From Thiobacillus sp. (GTDB taxonomy: Bacteria; Pseudomonadota; Gammaproteobacteria; Burkholderiales; Thiobacillaceae): 45,353 nucleotides of DNA. Below are positions 43,313-45,353 of the stretch, in pieces. The position numbers were made by a program, and so were the translations under genes. The DNA lies in assembly GCA_020724415.1 (NCBI GenBank), contig DYHB01000007.1, positions 1-45,353 on the forward strand, given 5' to 3'. Positions within the stretch are counted from its first letter, which is position 1. Each line of letters starts with the position of its first letter. The notes beneath the pieces were generated by a model. That model was not told the origin of the DNA and ran no database searches. It worked only from the letters and a program-made list of their open reading frames with translations.

Positions 43313-43353
43313 GCGTCTCTCCTTAAAGTGGGTTTATCACCGGTACCCCGGCG

Positions 43354-43374
43354 TGACGCTACTTTAATGCGTCA
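43354..43374 (-). promoter_or_regulatory. Palindrome upstream of the HU gene
   Basis: TGACGC (43354-43359) and GCGTCA (43369-43374) form a perfect 6-bp inverted repeat around an AT-rich 9-bp centre, about 45 bp upstream of the HU start. On the reverse strand TTGACG overlaps its upstream arm and could be a -35, but no matching -10 is clear. A regulator-binding site is plausible. Confidence 0.35.
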
Positions 43375-43486
43375 AGGCGCTACCTTCTAGGGTTTTGTAA
43401 GGCTTTTCAAGGGTTTTTTTAACTAATGGCCCGAGAAGGATCGCCCAATGGATGAAAAACCACGCCCCTGGACAGGTCATCCTGCT

Positions 43487-45353
43487 TCACAGAGCCCCCA
43501 ACCGAGCGTATTCCAGGATGAACCATTTCTCGCCCGCTTTCGGGAACGCCACCCGTATTTCCGTCTCGCTGCCCCGCCCCTGGTAACCGGAAACCACGCC
43601 TTCGCCGTAGCGGGGGTGCACCACCCGGGCACCAATGGCATGGGGCATGCCAAGGTCCGACGCGGCGTGGGAAACCCGGACGTCCCCGGGCGGGGCGGGC
43701 GCACGATAGGCCGTCGCCGCCGGACGCAGGGATTGCACCAGATCGGCGGGAATCTCCTCCAGGAACCGGGAGGGCAGGCCATAGCGGGGCTGGCCATGCA
43801 GGAGTCGATATTGGGCATGGGTCAGATAGAGCCTGCGCCTGGCCCGGGTAATGGCGACATACATGAGCCGGCGTTCCTCCTCCAGGCCGTCTGCAGCGGA
43901 CGCGGCGCTGTCCGAGTCGGCCCCCAGGCGCATCTGCAAAGCATTCTCGTGGGGGAACAGGCCTTCTTCCATGCCGGTCAGGAACACGGTGTGGAACTCC
44001 AGGCCCTTGGCGGCATGGACAGTCATCATCTGGACGGCATCCTGCCCGGCCTGGGCCTCGTGTTCACCGGCTTCCAGGGCGGCATGGGCCAGGAACTCCT
44101 CCAGGGAGTGGGTATCCGCCTCGCTGGCAAAGGCCGACCCGGCATTGGTCAGCTCGCGCAGGTTTTCCACCCGATCCTCTCCATCCTTCTCGCCCTGGTA
44201 ATGCTCGATCAGGCCGGACCGGGCGACCACATGCTCGATCAGGTCGGACAGGGGCAGCTCCCGGGTGTCCTGGCGCAGGCCTTCGATCATCCCGACGAAA
44301 TTCACCAGGCCCTTGTTCCGCGCACCGCCGGAACACGCGGCCGCCCACAGGCTGGTACCGGCTTGGCGCGCTGAGTCCACCAAAGCCTCCACGGTGCGGG
44401 CACCGATACCCCGCGTCGGAAAATTCACCACCCGCAGGAAGGCGTTGTCGTCATCGGGGTTGGCTGCCAGGCGCAGGTAGGCCAGGGCATGCTTGATCTC
44501 GGCACGTTCGAAGAAACGCAACCCGCCATAGACCTTGTAGGGCAGCGCCGCATTGAACAGCGCGTGCTCCAGTGCCCGGGACTGGGCGTTGGCGCGATAC
44601 AGTATCGCCATCTGGCCATAGTCCAGGCCTTCCCGGCGCAGGGACTGGATCTCGTCCACCGCGAAACGGGCCTCCTCGGCATCGTCGCTGGCCTGGAAAT
44701 GCCGGATCACCTCGCCCTTGCCGGCATCGGTCCAGAGGTCCTTGCCCAGCCGGTTGCGGTTGTGGGCAATCACCGCATTGGCCGCATCCAGGATGGTGGC
44801 ATGGGAGCGGTAGTTCCGGGTCAGCTTGATGGGCTGTTCGATGCCCATGTCGTCCATCAGTTGCCCCATGTTGCCCACGTTGGCGCCCCGGAAGGCGTAG
44901 ATGGATTGATCGTCGTCCCCCACGGCAAAGAGCTGGCTGCCGGGCCCGCACAGCAGCTTCAGCCAGGCGTATTGCAGGCGGCTGGTATCCTGGAACTCGT
45001 CCACCAGGATGTGCCGGAAGCGTTCCTGGTAGTGTTCGCGCAGCAGCGCATTGCGGGACAGGACCTCCCAGGCACGCAGCAGGAGTTCGGCAAAATCGGT
45101 CACCCCCTCGCGCTGGCACTGGGCATCATATTCGGCAAAGTACTCTGCCAGTCGCCGACTGTACGGATCGTAGGCCTCCACCTTGTCGGCCCGTAACCCG
45201 GCTTCCTTGTTGACGTTGATGAAGGCCTGCAGCTTGCGGGGCTCGAATTTATCGGTGTCGGCGTTCAGGGCCTTCAACAGGCGCTTGATGGCGGCCAACT
45301 GGTCCTGGCTGTCCAGGATCTGGAACATCTGGGGCAGCCCGGCTTCCCGGTGG
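43487..45353 (-). CDS. uvrD: DNA helicase II UvrD, N-terminus beyond window
   Basis: About 622 residues are visible; the frame stays open to the window end, so roughly the first 100 residues, including Walker A, are missing. SF1A helicase motifs: HILVDEFQDTSRLQY (motif II), VGDDDQSIYAFRGA (III), LTRNYRSHATILDAAN (IV), TVHAAKGLEFHTVFLTGMEE (V) and ERRLMYVAITRARRRLYLTH (VI). The C-terminal Tudor-like domain (ARVVHPRYGEGVV) supports UvrD/PcrA rather than Rep. Acts 3'-5' in nucleotide excision and mismatch repair. The stop is at 43487; the spacer to HU is 174 bp. Confidence 0.95.
   Translation of the reverse strand, partial: HREAGLPQMFQILDSQDQLAAIKRLLKALNADTDKFEPRKLQAFINVNKEAGLRADKVEAYDPYSRRLAEYFAEYDAQCQREGVTDFAELLLRAWEVLSRNALLREHYQERFRHILVDEFQDTSRLQYAWLKLLCGPGSQLFAVGDDDQSIYAFRGANVGNMGQLMDDMGIEQPIKLTRNYRSHATILDAANAVIAHNRNRLGKDLWTDAGKGEVIRHFQASDDAEEARFAVDEIQSLRREGLDYGQMAILYRANAQSRALEHALFNAALPYKVYGGLRFFERAEIKHALAYLRLAANPDDDNAFLRVVNFPTRGIGARTVEALVDSARQAGTSLWAAACSGGARNKGLVNFVGMIEGLRQDTRELPLSDLIEHVVARSGLIEHYQGEKDGEDRVENLRELTNAGSAFASEADTHSLEEFLAHAALEAGEHEAQAGQDAVQMMTVHAAKGLEFHTVFLTGMEEGLFPHENALQMRLGADSDSAASAADGLEEERRLMYVAITRARRRLYLTHAQYRLLHGQPRYGLPSRFLEEIPADLVQSLRPAATAYRAPAPPGDVRVSHAASDLGMPHAIGARVVHPRYGEGVVSGYQGRGSETEIRVAFPKAGEKWFILEYARLGAL

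Noticed and set aside
1-45353. tRNA genes, CRISPR arrays, transposases, toxin-antitoxin or phage genes
   Set aside because: Looked for on both strands; no repeat-spacer arrays, tRNA-like TTCGA arms with acceptor pairing, or transposase/integrase motifs were recognised.

Overview
The window is about 45 kb of GC-rich (roughly 65 % by eye), densely coding DNA from a Gram-negative bacterium, most likely a betaproteobacterium of the Rhodocyclales/Nitrosomonadales type. The evidence is a complete Gram-negative division and cell-wall (dcw) cluster ending in lpxC, a meso-DAP-type MurE, a DksA that lacks two zinc-finger cysteines, a conserved dolP-diaA-yraN/rsmI block and a class A RNase P RNA. The taxon is an inference from gene content.

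Layout. (1) 1-2717, forward: the 3' part of an unidentified gene, metA, dksA and yidD. (2) 2731-13581, forward: a zinc-homeostasis island. A Fur-family regulator (zur) is followed by twelve closely packed genes: a ZIP permease, two COG0523 GTPases, a Zrg-like ABC system (DUF2796, ATPase, FtsX-like permease, DUF3299), a small His/Cys protein, an outer-membrane barrel and znuACB. Three palindromes of one design (ATGCAA-N5-TTGCAT) overlap the promoters of zur and of the twelve-gene run. (3) 13559-19053, reverse: an ankyrin protein, a double cNMP-sensor/rhodanese fusion, ubiD, an Arg-rich membrane-anchored protein, dolP, diaA and yraN. (4) 19118-22742, forward: rsmI, pyrC, pilU and rnpB. (5) 22900-41664, forward: mraZ-rsmH-ftsL-ftsI-murE-murF-mraY-murD-ftsW-murG-murC-murB-ddl-ftsQ-ftsA-ftsZ-lpxC, mostly with overlapping stops and starts. 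(6) 41678-45353: a Crp-family regulator, then on the reverse strand a retropepsin-like protease, an HU-like protein and uvrD, which runs off the window end.

How the genes work together. The zinc island appears to be one Zur-controlled unit covering outer-membrane entry, periplasmic capture, three different inner-membrane importers and cytosolic metal allocation. His-rich metal-binding segments occur in four of its envelope proteins. The dcw cluster makes peptidoglycan precursors and the divisome and is headed by mraZ, which has its own 10-bp-periodic operator array.

The structures least explained by ordinary annotation are (a) a 140-bp insertion between ftsW and murG, bounded by a 35-bp near-perfect direct repeat and preserving ATGA coupling through a new 47-codon reading frame; (b) a 108-nt nested inverted repeat filling most of the ftsA-ftsZ gap; and (c) the shared operator design and unusually complete content of the zinc island. 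No tRNA, CRISPR array, transposase or prophage gene was seen, and no gene-free stretch exceeds about 300 bases apart from the part occupied by rnpB.
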